Shown piece by piece: positions 16,100 through 23,705 of a stretch of 24,544 nucleotides of DNA. The stretch is from Bacteroidales bacterium UBA1208. Its GTDB lineage: Bacteria > Bacteroidota > Bacteroidia > Bacteroidales > P3. How positions within the stretch are numbered: the first letter of the stretch is position 1; every line of letters begins with the position of its first letter. The notes beneath the pieces are model-generated. The model worked only from the letters and a program-made list of their open reading frames with translations. It was not told the origin of the DNA and searched no databases. Position numbers and translations under genes: made by a program. The DNA lies in the NCBI GenBank assembly GCA_002309955.1, contig DBXQ01000072.1, positions 378 through 24,921 on the forward strand. Reading direction: 5' to 3'.

Positions 16100-17122
16100 T
16101 TATTTTTTACACGACTGGTATGCGTTTATGAGGCGTGGGATGATTTCGCAGACATCGCCAATGATGGTGTAGTCCGCAATGGAGTTGATGGGTGCATCGG
16201 GATCGGTGTTGATGGAGATGATTTGTCCTGACTGCTCCATACCTACGCGGTGCTGCACAGCACCCGATATGCCGCAGGCGATGTAGAGTTTGGGACGGAC
16301 GGTGACACCGGTCTGACCTATCTGGCGGTCGTTGGAACAGAATCCTGCGTCGACAGCAGCACGGCTGGCTCCCACTTCGCCACCTATCATGTTGGCAAAT
16401 TTATAAAGCATTTCGAAGTTTTCGCGGCTCCCCATACCATAGCCACCGGCCACGATGATTGAGGCTCCTTTGATGTCAACTCCCTGAGGGTCGATTTGAC
16501 GGCTGATGACTTTGAGGCAATCGTCTTCGGCACGCAGATATTTGTCGGCATCGAGGTTGATAAGCTGGCCTTTGCGGTTGGCATCGATGATTTCTTTACG
16601 CATAACGCCTTCGCGTACAGTGGCCATCTGTGGGCGGGTTTCCGGACTGACAATTGTAGCCACGATGTTGCCGCCAAAGGCAGGACGGATTTGGTAGAGG
16701 ATGTCGTGGTATTCTTTGCCAGTTTTCAGGTCGGTGTGGTCACCGATTTCAAGGGCGGTGCAGTCGGCAGTGAGTCCGCAGCGAAGATGGGAAGCAATGC
16801 GGGGTGCAAGGTCACGTCCTACGCTGGTTGCACCGTAGAGTACCACTTCGGGTTGACGTTCGCGGATGATGGCGTCGACAACACTGAAGTGAGGCAAGGT
16901 ACGGTAGGGTGAAAGACGCGGATCATTGGCGTAGAGGATGGTGTCGACGCCATAAGGGTAGAGCTGCTGCCCGAGGTCGGCTACGTTGCTACCAGCCACA
17001 ATGGCTTCGAGCTGTCCACCCAGTCGGTCGGCCAGTCGACGGCCTTTGGAGCAGAGCTCAAGGCTTACGTCAGCTACGCGGCCGGATTCGTTGATTTCTA
17101 TGTATACGAGTATGCTGTTCAT
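16100..17122 (-). CDS. etfA: Electron transfer flavoprotein subunit alpha
   Basis: EtfA binds the electron-shuttling FAD and pairs with EtfB to carry electrons to or from acyl-CoA dehydrogenases. The protein is 340 residues, the normal size. The N-terminal domain (1-190) starts SILVYIEINESGRVADVSLE and contains LYGATSVGRDLAPRIASHL. The FAD domain carries VAGGYGMGS, GASRAAVDAGF, RQIGQTGVTV and the alpha-subunit signature YIACGISGAVQHRVGMEQSG, then INTDPDAPINSIADYTIIGD. The gene follows etfB by 51 bp and precedes the acyl-CoA dehydrogenase, so the three products are very likely partners. Confidence 0.96.
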   Translation of the reverse strand: MNSILVYIEINESGRVADVSLELCSKGRRLADRLGGQLEAIVAGSNVADLGQQLYPYGVDTILYANDPRLSPYRTLPHFSVVDAIIRERQPEVVLYGATSVGRDLAPRIASHLRCGLTADCTALEIGDHTDLKTGKEYHDILYQIRPAFGGNIVATIVSPETRPQMATVREGVMRKEIIDANRKGQLINLDADKYLRAEDDCLKVISRQIDPQGVDIKGASIIVAGGYGMGSRENFEMLYKFANMIGGEVGASRAAVDAGFCSNDRQIGQTGVTVRPKLYIACGISGAVQHRVGMEQSGQIISINTDPDAPINSIADYTIIGDVCEIIPRLINAYQSCKK

Positions 17123-17144
17123 GATTCTTTGAATTTGAATTGAG

Positions 17145-17174
17145 AATTAAAAACCAGTCAAGGCGTTTTTAATT
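17145..17174. repeat. Perfect 10-bp inverted repeat between etfB and etfA
   Basis: AATTAAAAAC (17145-17154) and GTTTTTAATT (17165-17174) are perfect complements around a 10-base loop, CAGTCAAGGC plus flank. The outer base of the right arm is also the first base of the etfB stop-codon complement, so the hairpin follows the etfB stop at once. It is related to the repeat at 16038-16092. Confidence 0.6.
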
Positions 17175-17977
17175 TATCCAATAATGTGGTTGGTGACAAG
17201 ATTTGAGATAAGACTGTTGAGTGCTTCCTGTGTGTTTTCGACGCGGATGTTGTCTTTTTGGGTCAACACTACGCTGTCCACATTTTTCACCTTGGTGGGT
17301 GATCCGGAGAGTCCCAGACGTTCAAACTCAGGATTCACGTCATCGGCTGTCCATACGGGAATCTGAAGGTGACGGTTTTTCAGTACAAGGTGAGCGTGGC
17401 GGAAACGAGGACGAGGAGCACTGCCGCAAACGGTGACGAGTACAGGCAGAGGGGCTTCGACGACTTCGGTGCCACTTGATATGCGCCGTTTGATGCGGAT
17501 GCTTTTTTCGCTCACTTCCATCAACTCTTCGGCGTAGGTTATTTGGGGAATGTCCATTTTTTCAGCCACTTGTGGACCAACTTGGGCGGTATCGCCGTCA
17601 ATGGCTTGACGTCCGCCGAAAACGAGGTCTACATGACCCAGTTTCTTTATTGCGCAAGAGATGGCGTATGAGGTTGCCAGCGTGTCGGCACCGGCAAAAC
17701 GACGGTCAGAGAGGACAAAGCCGTCGTCGGCACCGCGATATATGGCCTCGCGAATGATTTCTTCAGCGCGTGGAGGTCCCATGGTCACTACAGTGATGGT
17801 AGCTCCCGGGAGCAATTCTTTGACTTGAAGAGCCATTTCGAGGGCATTGAGGTCTTCAGGATTGTAAACGGCCGGTAGGGCTGAGCGGTTTATGGTTCCT
17901 TCGGGGGTCATGGCTTCGGGTCCCACATTGCGTGTATCGGGAACCTGTTTGGCCAGTACTACGATTTTTATACTCAT
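17174..17977 (-). CDS. etfB: Electron transfer flavoprotein subunit beta, bifurcating-type signature
   Basis: EtfB forms a heterodimer with EtfA and holds the second nucleotide: AMP in classical ETFs, FAD in electron-bifurcating ones. The protein is 267 residues, with the N-terminus IKIVVLAKQVPDTRNVG, NPEDLNALEMALQVKE, and the motif GGRQAIDGDTAQVGPQ at 121-136. Classical mitochondrial-type EtfB has an acidic, DDDC-like sequence in this place, while GRQAIDGDTAQVGP is typical of the clostridial, bifurcation-capable branch. That assignment rests on motif recall, not on a computed tree. The gene lies 117 bp downstream of fabD and 51 bp upstream of etfA, on the same strand as both. Confidence 0.95.
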   Translation of the reverse strand: MSIKIVVLAKQVPDTRNVGPEAMTPEGTINRSALPAVYNPEDLNALEMALQVKELLPGATITVVTMGPPRAEEIIREAIYRGADDGFVLSDRRFAGADTLATSYAISCAIKKLGHVDLVFGGRQAIDGDTAQVGPQVAEKMDIPQITYAEELMEVSEKSIRIKRRISSGTEVVEAPLPVLVTVCGSAPRPRFRHAHLVLKNRHLQIPVWTADDVNPEFERLGLSGSPTKVKNVDSVVLTQKDNIRVENTQEALNSLISNLVTNHIIG

Positions 17978-18094
17978 ATTGTTCCAATTTAAGGATTTTC
18001 GAATAAAAAAGATTTTTTCTTATTTGCTGACGTTCATATGTTCAGAAGTCATGTACTGCATGAAAATCTGTCTCATATAGTTGTCAGGGTCTCT

Positions 18095-18979
18095 TTAGAA
18101 GGCCGAGTGGGCATCGGTTTCAGGACTGATTCGTTTAACCATACCCTGCAAGGCAGTGCCGGGGCCTACCTCAATGAACTCGGTGGCACCGTCGGCCAGC
18201 ATGTTCTGTACGGTGGCTGTCCAGCGGACGGGCGAGGTGAGCTGGGCAACAAGGTTGGCTTTAATCTGGTCGGGATTCTCTACCGGGGTAGCGCACACAT
18301 TCTGGTAGCAGGGACATATTGGGGTGTGGAATTGGGTGCGTTCAATGGCTTCGGCCAACTCTACACGGGCAGGCTCCATCAAGGGGCTATGGAAAGCTCC
18401 ACCCACTGCCAGCGGGACAGCACGACCTTTCATCTCTTTGAAACGTTCGCAGGCCTGTGCAACACCTTCTATGGTGCCGCTGATTACCAGCTGTCCGGGA
18501 GTGTTGTAATTGGCGGCAACAACAATCTGTCCGGCGGCAGTAATCTGGGCGCATACATCCTCAACAGTCTTGTCGTCGAGTTTCAAAATGGCAGCCATGG
18601 TGGAGGGCTGTTTCTCGCAGCAACGCTGCATGGCGTTGGCACGTGCAATAACCAGCCGCAGTCCGTCTTCAAAGCCCATGGCTCCGGTGGCTACCAGGGC
18701 GCTGAACTCACCCAGTGAGTGGCCTCCCACCATGTCGGGCATAAATTCGCTACCCATATATGTGGCAAGGATGACCGAGTGGAGGAAGATGGCAGGTTGG
18801 GTTACTTTGGTCTGTTTCAAGTCTTCAGGAGTGCCTGAAAACATCAAGTCGGTGATGCGGAAACCAATGATTTCATTGGCTCGTTCAAACAATTCGCGGC
18901 AACGGTCATTGTTGTCATATAAGTCTTTGCCCATTCCTACGAACTGGGCTCCCTGTCCGGGAAATACATATGCTTTCAT
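18095..18979 (-). CDS. fabD: Malonyl-CoA:acyl carrier protein transacylase
   Basis: FabD moves malonate from CoA to acyl carrier protein to supply two-carbon units for fatty-acid elongation. The 294-residue protein starts MKAYVFPGQGAQFVGMG, the standard FabD N-terminus; the frame stays open 31 codons further upstream, but that stretch has no family likeness and overlaps fabG, so I set the start at 18979. The nucleophile is Ser88 in GGHSLGEFSALV, and the catalytic His is in VGGAFHSPLM (around 197). QPAIFLHSV and EVGPGTALQGMVKRI complete the family pattern. It follows fabG by 70 bp, a gap with a hairpin at 19008-19039. Confidence 0.96.
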   Translation of the reverse strand: MKAYVFPGQGAQFVGMGKDLYDNNDRCRELFERANEIIGFRITDLMFSGTPEDLKQTKVTQPAIFLHSVILATYMGSEFMPDMVGGHSLGEFSALVATGAMGFEDGLRLVIARANAMQRCCEKQPSTMAAILKLDDKTVEDVCAQITAAGQIVVAANYNTPGQLVISGTIEGVAQACERFKEMKGRAVPLAVGGAFHSPLMEPARVELAEAIERTQFHTPICPCYQNVCATPVENPDQIKANLVAQLTSPVRWTATVQNMLADGATEFIEVGPGTALQGMVKRISPETDAHSAF

Positions 18980-19007
18980 TAAAAAATCTTTATTGATGAA
19001 AAATTGA

Positions 19008-19039
19008 GTGCGGAGGGAACCCGAAAGTACTCTCCGCAC
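19008..19039. repeat. Hairpin in the fabG-fabD gap
   Basis: GTGCGGAG (19008-19015) pairs with CTCCGCAC (19032-19039), a GC-rich 8-bp stem with a 16-base loop. In the direction of transcription (leftward) it is followed by an A/T stretch with a short T run and then the fabD ATG. It could be a partial terminator or an RNA processing site within the fab transcript. Confidence 0.5.
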
Positions 19040-19049
19040 ATTTGATGGA

Positions 19050-19796
19050 TTATAGACTGATACCTCCGTCAATACAAATCACCTGACCGGTGACATACTC
19101 TGAGAGGTCTGACGCCAAGAAGAGGCTTACTCTTGCCACATCCAGTTCGGTACCGGCACGGCGCATGGGAATGTCGTCAAGCCATTTCTGGCGGGCATCG
19201 TCGGGAATGGCATCGGTCATAGCGGTCTGGATAAAACCAGGTGCGATGGCGTTGCAGCGGATATTGCGCGAACCGAATTCCTGTGCAAACGATTTAGTGA
19301 AACCAATAATGCCTGCCTTGGCGGCTGAATAGTTGCATTGTCCACCGTTGCCGTTCACCCCTACAACAGAACTGGTGTTGATGATGCTGCCACTGCGTTT
19401 CTTCATCATGTAGGGGATAAAGGCTTTGCAGTAGTTGAACACCGAACGCAGGTTGATTTTTATGACAATGTCCCAGTCTTCGGGAGTCATGCGCAACAAC
19501 AGATTGTCGCGTGTAATGCCGGCGTTGTTTACAATGGCATCGACACGACCATATCTTTCAATAATCGTTTTGGCCAATGCTTCAGTCTGTTCCCAGTCGG
19601 CTGCGTTGGCTGTGTAGAAAGAACAGTCGGGATTAATTGCTTGCAATTTCTCCATCAGTTCTATGCTACTGTCGGTCTCTTTCAGGTCGGTAACGATAAC
19701 CGTCGCACCTTCTTCGGCAAAGAGCTCTGCCGTGCGGCGGCCAATGCCGCGCGCTGCACCCGTAATCAGGGCTATTTTGTTTTCTAACAGATTCAT
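19050..19796 (-). CDS. fabG: 3-oxoacyl-ACP reductase
   Basis: FabG reduces 3-oxoacyl-ACP to 3-hydroxyacyl-ACP with NADPH. It is a 248-residue short-chain dehydrogenase. It shows the glycine motif TGAARGIG (12-19), NNAGITRDNLLLRM (90-103), Asn115 in KINLRSVF, catalytic Ser143, Tyr156 and Lys160 in the NTSSVVG and NYSAAK blocks, and AIAPGFIQTAMTDAIPD. DNLLLRM and the ending SLFLASDLSEYVTGQVICID are typical of true FabG rather than of other dehydrogenases. It lies 108 bp downstream of fabZ and 70 bp upstream of fabD. Confidence 0.95.
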   Translation of the reverse strand: MNLLENKIALITGAARGIGRRTAELFAEEGATVIVTDLKETDSSIELMEKLQAINPDCSFYTANAADWEQTEALAKTIIERYGRVDAIVNNAGITRDNLLLRMTPEDWDIVIKINLRSVFNYCKAFIPYMMKKRSGSIINTSSVVGVNGNGGQCNYSAAKAGIIGFTKSFAQEFGSRNIRCNAIAPGFIQTAMTDAIPDDARQKWLDDIPMRRAGTELDVARVSLFLASDLSEYVTGQVICIDGGISL

Positions 19797-19816
19797 ATTA
19801 TGTAATTTTTGTTGTT

Positions 19817-19862
19817 AGTTTTAATTGATTCAATGCAGTAAACGCATCGTCGTATTAAAACT
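19817..19862. repeat. Inverted repeat in the fabZ-fabG gap
   Basis: AGTTTTAAT (19817-19825) and ATTAAAACT (19854-19862) are perfect 9-bp complements. Inside them ATGC and GCAT form a smaller nested stem around AGTAAAC. It lies about 20 bp before the fabG ATG in the direction of transcription, where it could affect fabG translation. No function is known. Confidence 0.5.
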
Positions 19863-19904
19863 ATTTAACGTAAATGTCTTCCTTTTATTATGCTGGACAA
19901 TAAA

Positions 19905-20324
19905 TTATTCTCTGTCCACGAGAACAAACGACAGTTTCCCTTTGCATGCCACCTTGTCTCCCACATAAGCTGTGGCGTCAATGAAGAAGATAAGGCCTTT
20001 TCGGGCAGTGATGCGTGCTTTCACTGTGATGGTGTCACCAGGGTGTACAGCCTGACGGAAGCGTACATCATTCAAACCACTATAAAGGGTAAGACGGTTT
20101 TTTAATTCGTCCAAAACAAGGATGGCTGAAGACTGACCCATAATTTCGCACAGGATAACGCCGGGCACTATGGGATTGCCGGGGAAATGGCCTTGCAGGA
20201 AAAACTCGTCTCCGCGTACATGATAATGTGATATGGCCATATCGCCTTCCAGCGTCATATCGTCTACCAGCAGCATGGGCTCGCGGTGAGGTAAGAACTC
20301 TTTTATTTCTTCTCTTGTCATCAT
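19905..20324 (-). CDS. fabZ: 3-hydroxyacyl-ACP dehydratase (FabZ type)
   Basis: FabZ removes water from 3-hydroxyacyl-ACP to give trans-2-enoyl-ACP. The 139-residue hot-dog-fold protein has the FabZ opening LPHREPMLLVD (11-21) and the active-site helix FFLQGHFPGNPIVPGVILCE with His46 and Glu60, the usual 14-residue spacing. DVRFRQAVHPGDTI and the end GDKVACKGKLSFVLV also fit. In much of this phylum fabZ is fused to lpxC; this is a separate, stand-alone FabZ in a fab run, so it may be a second copy. ATG codons at 20324 and 20321 are both possible starts. Confidence 0.92.
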   Translation of the reverse strand: MMTREEIKEFLPHREPMLLVDDMTLEGDMAISHYHVRGDEFFLQGHFPGNPIVPGVILCEIMGQSSAILVLDELKNRLTLYSGLNDVRFRQAVHPGDTITVKARITARKGLIFFIDATAYVGDKVACKGKLSFVLVDRE

Positions 20325-20382
20325 AGCTAATAAAACTTTTAATTGTCAAATATCAAGTGACGTCAGTCTGGTCGTTCAATGT

Positions 20383-21624
20383 TTATTTTACACGTCTCAG
20401 GGCCACACAGGCATTCTGGCCGCCAAAACCAAACGAGTTGGAAAGCGTAATGTCCACTTGGCTCTTGCGTGCTGTGTTGGGAATGTAGTCCAAATCGCAT
20501 GCGGGGTCGGGTTCCTTGTATCCGATGGTCGGAGGCAACATGCCGTTCTTTATAGCCAGGGCACAGATAATCAGCTCTACTGCACCGGCGGCACCCAGCA
20601 TGTGTCCCAGCATCGATTTGGTTGAACTGATTTCCACCTTACGGGCAATATCCTCGCCCAATGCTTTCTTAATAGCCATCGTTTCGCTGGCGTCGTTGAG
20701 GGGGGTACTGGTTCCGTGGGCGTTGATATACATCTTTTCGTTGGGCTGGAATCCGGCTTCCTCGGCGGCAAGGCGGATGGCCTCGGCGGCGTTTCGTCCT
20801 TCGGGATGGGGAGCAGTGTAGTGGTATGCATCGCAGGTGTTGCCATAGCCGCTAACCTCAGCATAGATTTTGGCACCGCGTTTACGGGCGCACTCCTCGC
20901 TTTCCAATACCAAGATACCGGCACCTTCTCCCATCACAAAACCTTTGCGACGGGCGTCGAAAGGCACCGATGCCGACAACGGATCCTCATTCTGTGTGAG
21001 GGCTTTCATGTTGTTGAAGCCTGCAAGGGCAATATCGCAAATGGCACTCTCGGCACCGCCGCAAATCATGGCGTCGGCACGTCCTTCGCGAATCAGACGA
21101 TAGGCTTCGCCCACAGCGTGGGTGCCCGTGGCACAAGCCGTCACTACGGGCAGGTTGGGTCCTTGGCAGTTGTATTTAATAGCCACATTGGCCGAGCCGA
21201 TATTGGCAATCATCATGGGAATGAAGTGAGGCGAAACACGACGTGTACCTTCTTCCATGAGTTTTGTATGTTCGTTATTGAAGGTCTTGATGCCACCAAT
21301 GCCCGAGCCTACTGCACAACCGATACGCAACGGGTCGACATCGGTACCCACTTGCAGGCCACTGTCGACCATGGCCTGTTGGGCTGCCGCCAGCGCAAAG
21401 AGGGTGTACATATCGTTGCGGCGCACTGTGCCCTTGTCGAGGCCAAACTCTTCTGGATTGAAATCCTTCACCTCGCCAGCCACGTGGATGGGCAGTGTGT
21501 CGCTGTGGGGAGCGGCTATGGGGGCAATGCCGCAACGTCCGGCTATCAAGCCTTCCCATAATGTCTGAATGTTGTTGCCAAGCGGTGTCACGCACCCAAG
21601 GCCTGTGATATATACTTTGTTCAT
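20383..21624 (-). CDS. fabF: 3-oxoacyl-ACP synthase II
   Basis: FabF condenses acyl-ACP with malonyl-ACP in chain elongation. The 413-residue protein has the full Cys-His-His set: Cys164 in VTACATGTHA, His303 in NAHGTSTPLND and His341 in STKSMLGHMLGAAGA, with Lys336 in the same block. The N-terminus MNKVYITGLGCVTPLGNNI fixes the start at 21624; an extra 13 codons upstream are low-complexity Lys/Ile/Asn and unlikely to be translated. ALTQNEDPLSASVPFDARRK and FVMGEGAGILVLE are typical FabF. The usual acpP neighbour is absent; the gene sits 60 bp after fabH and 58 bp before fabZ. Confidence 0.96.
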   Translation of the reverse strand: MNKVYITGLGCVTPLGNNIQTLWEGLIAGRCGIAPIAAPHSDTLPIHVAGEVKDFNPEEFGLDKGTVRRNDMYTLFALAAAQQAMVDSGLQVGTDVDPLRIGCAVGSGIGGIKTFNNEHTKLMEEGTRRVSPHFIPMMIANIGSANVAIKYNCQGPNLPVVTACATGTHAVGEAYRLIREGRADAMICGGAESAICDIALAGFNNMKALTQNEDPLSASVPFDARRKGFVMGEGAGILVLESEECARKRGAKIYAEVSGYGNTCDAYHYTAPHPEGRNAAEAIRLAAEEAGFQPNEKMYINAHGTSTPLNDASETMAIKKALGEDIARKVEISSTKSMLGHMLGAAGAVELIICALAIKNGMLPPTIGYKEPDPACDLDYIPNTARKSQVDITLSNSFGFGGQNACVALRRVK

Positions 21625-21662
21625 GATAATCTTTTTTTGGTTAATAACTTTGTTTTTTGTCA

Positions 21663-21681
21663 AGCCGTGGTTTATACGGCT
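21663..21681. repeat. Short hairpin directly after fabH
   Basis: AGCCGT (21663-21668) pairs with ACGGCT (21676-21681) around a 7-base loop. It begins three bases past the fabH stop codon in the direction of transcription. There is no U run directly after the stem, so I see it as a processing or attenuation element rather than a full terminator. Confidence 0.4.
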
Positions 21682-21684
21682 CGT

Positions 21685-22635
21685 TTAGTATCTCATCAGC
21701 AACGAACCCGTGGTGAATCCCGAGCCAAATCCGCTCAACACAATCAAATCACCGCGTGCTATTTTGTTGTCTCTTACCAATTCATCCAACAGGATGGGAA
21801 TACTGGCCGACGATGTGTTGCCGTATTTCTGTACTGTGGTGGGGTATTGTTCGTCGGTGCCACCCAGATACTGTTGGATTCCCTTGATGATACGCATATT
21901 GGCTTGGTGAAGAATGAAGTATTTCACATCCGACACCTTGTATCCTTTGTTCTCAAGCAGATGGTTAATCTCTGCCGAACAATTCGATACTGCCATGCGG
22001 AATACCTCACGGCCTTGCATCACCATAGGATGGTCCACATAGACTCCCTCCACCTCGAATGGTGTGGGCTCCAAGCGGTTGCGCTGGAAAAGAACTTCCG
22101 TGTTGCTGATGGTGGTCATGCGGGCACCCATGTATTCGCTGCCTTCCTCCACCACTGCGGCTGCAGCACCGTCGCCAAACAACACACTGGTCTCTCTCTG
22201 TTTCCAACTACAGAAACGAGTGGGCTCCTCAGCCGCAAGTACCAGAATTTTCCGTGCGCGTCCTGTGGTCAGAAATGACTCTGCAATGTCCATGGCATAC
22301 ACAAAACCTGCGCATGCTATCCTTATGTCAAAGCAAGGGCATGTGGCACCGATGGCCCCCTGCACCATACAGCTCAGTGAAGGATAGACATAATTGTTGT
22401 TCACATTTGAACAAATAATGTAATCAAGATCCTCTGCCTTCAGCCCCGATGATTCAAGGGCACGTTGTGAGGCAGTAATGGCTAATTCAAGCAAGCTTTC
22501 GTCAGAGAGAATGCGACGGGTCTCAATACCTGTTCGGGTGCGAATCCATTCGTCGCTGGTGTCGAAGAACTCTGTCAGCATGTCGTTTGTCACGACTTTT
22601 TTCGGCAGAGCGCTTCCTGTTCCGATTATTTTCAT
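21685..22635 (-). CDS. fabH: 3-oxoacyl-ACP synthase III
   Basis: FabH starts fatty-acid synthesis by condensing an acyl-CoA primer with malonyl-ACP. The 316-residue protein carries the Cys-His-Asn triad: Cys108 in IACAGFVYAMDIAE, His243 in ILHQANMRII and Asn273 in YGNTSSASIP. The opening MKIIGTGSALPKKVVTND and TSDEWIRTRTGIETR (26-40) are standard. VLFGDGAAAAVVEEG and FGSGFTTGSLLMRY also fit. The segment CSNVNNNYVYPSLSC (75-89) is less standard, where many FabH proteins have a TTTPD-like sequence, so primer preference may differ from housekeeping FabH. It is the first gene of the leftward run and is divergent from the LytTR gene at 22833. Confidence 0.94.
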   Translation of the reverse strand: MKIIGTGSALPKKVVTNDMLTEFFDTSDEWIRTRTGIETRRILSDESLLELAITASQRALESSGLKAEDLDYIICSNVNNNYVYPSLSCMVQGAIGATCPCFDIRIACAGFVYAMDIAESFLTTGRARKILVLAAEEPTRFCSWKQRETSVLFGDGAAAAVVEEGSEYMGARMTTISNTEVLFQRNRLEPTPFEVEGVYVDHPMVMQGREVFRMAVSNCSAEINHLLENKGYKVSDVKYFILHQANMRIIKGIQQYLGGTDEQYPTTVQKYGNTSSASIPILLDELVRDNKIARGDLIVLSGFGSGFTTGSLLMRY

Positions 22636-22703
22636 GTTTGTAGTCCTTTTTTCCTTAGTATTATTAGGGTTTTATTGTCATTTTTATAATTCAAATCAAA
22701 TTG

Positions 22704-22733
22704 CAAAGAAACGACGAAAGTTTCATATCTAAA
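22704..22733 (-). promoter_or_regulatory. Possible promoter for the fabH-to-dehydrogenase run
   Basis: On the minus strand TTTCTTTG (22711-22704) resembles the -7 element TAnnTTTG with one mismatch, and a TTTA lies about 19 bases upstream. It is in the correct place, 69 bp before the fabH ATG. The match is imperfect, so this is tentative. No palindromic operator clearly stands out in the 197-bp divergent region. Confidence 0.35.
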
Positions 22734-22832
22734 TGTTAAATTTAGCGTTATTAGCAATAATGTTGGCTAAAGTGCGTTATTATGGGTGAAATTCCAGCAT
22801 TTTGGGCGAAAAATGTTAAATAATTAAGTGCA

Positions 22833-23705
22833 ATGACCCTTGTAGATCAGTTAAAATTATATATTCCGAAGTTCTTGACACAAAAAAAGACCATTGTCCT
22901 TTTCTTTGCTCTGGTATTGTTCTTTTGTGCGTTTTTTGTCATTGTTTACAGGCCTATCGGGCTTTTTATCCCCCACGGGGTGCTCTATCCTCTCAATTAT
23001 CGGTTCTATTCGCTGGTATTAGTCCTTTTGGGACTGGTGGTCTTCAGTGTAAGCCGATGGCTTCTATATATTATGAAGAAGCGTGTGGAAATGAACCTGG
23101 GTGCCTATTTCATATGGATTGGCGTTGAGTTTCTGGTTCTTATCATTACCATCTCTATCGTTGCATGGTATCTCAACGAAGACGGAAATGTTACCTTTTT
23201 CACATTGGTAGGGCGTGTGGTTTTCGATATTGTTGCGTTGCTCACTATGCCTTATATCGTCACAGTGCTTGTTTTCCTGCTTCAACAAAAAAGGATAGAG
23301 ATTGCCTCTCTGACCAACCTGTTGTCAGAGAATACCGCTAACGTTCCCGATGATTCGCGCGACGGTGTGGTTCAGTTCTATGACAAGGGGGATCGCCTTG
23401 TTTTTGTAACCAAACGCAGCAATGTCCTCTATATCGAGGCGGCCGACAACTACACCGTCATCCATTACATCAGTGGCGACAAAGAGGATACAATCGTTCT
23501 ACATAACTCTCTGAAAAATATAGCCGAAACATTTTCATCCCAAGGTATGGTGCGTTGCCATCGAGGCTTTCTTGTCAACCTTGAGAACGTAAAGTATCTG
23601 AGGAAGGAGAAAGACGGGCTGGTGCTCGAGATTGCTTACTGCGACCGTCTCATCCCCGTCTCCAAGACCTACGCCGAAGAGGTTGTCAAGCAGTTCGCCA
23701 AATAG
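22833..23705 (+). CDS. Membrane-anchored LytTR-family DNA-binding regulator (no receiver domain), copy 2
   Basis: This 290-residue protein has four predicted transmembrane segments (about 21-39, 58-80, 92-113, 124-150) and a C-terminal LytTR domain (about 189-290). The domain shows VLYIEAADNYTVIHY, LHNSLKNI, MVRCHRGFLVNLENV and LIPVSKTYAEEV. Length, layout and motifs match the protein at 2769-3614, so the two are paralogues of one family. It is transcribed away from fabH, with the two start codons 197 bp apart; a regulator placed this way often controls its divergent neighbour, but no binding site was identified. No histidine kinase is adjacent, and the membrane part is the likely sensor. Confidence 0.88.
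   Translation: MTLVDQLKLYIPKFLTQKKTIVLFFALVLFFCAFFVIVYRPIGLFIPHGVLYPLNYRFYSLVLVLLGLVVFSVSRWLLYIMKKRVEMNLGAYFIWIGVEFLVLIITISIVAWYLNEDGNVTFFTLVGRVVFDIVALLTMPYIVTVLVFLLQQKRIEIASLTNLLSENTANVPDDSRDGVVQFYDKGDRLVFVTKRSNVLYIEAADNYTVIHYISGDKEDTIVLHNSLKNIAETFSSQGMVRCHRGFLVNLENVKYLRKEKDGLVLEIAYCDRLIPVSKTYAEEVVKQFAK

Noticed and set aside
18980..19072. 31-codon N-terminal extension of fabD
   Set aside because: FabD proteins start at the MKAYVFPGQG-type sequence; the extension overlaps fabG and shows no conserved residues.
20716..21561. 281-codon + strand open frame inside fabF
   Set aside because: It is antisense to fabF, whose full catalytic set is present; the long frame follows from the codon bias of the real gene.
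21625..21663. 13-codon N-terminal extension of fabF
   Set aside because: It is Lys/Ile/Asn-rich, read from the A/T-rich gap, and FabF starts at MNKVYITGLG.
14347..22635. Polyketide or aryl-polyene biosynthetic cluster
   Set aside because: FabF and FabH have standard fatty-acid-synthesis motifs, and no dedicated carrier protein, chain-length factor, ammonia-lyase, cyclase or glycosyltransferase is present.
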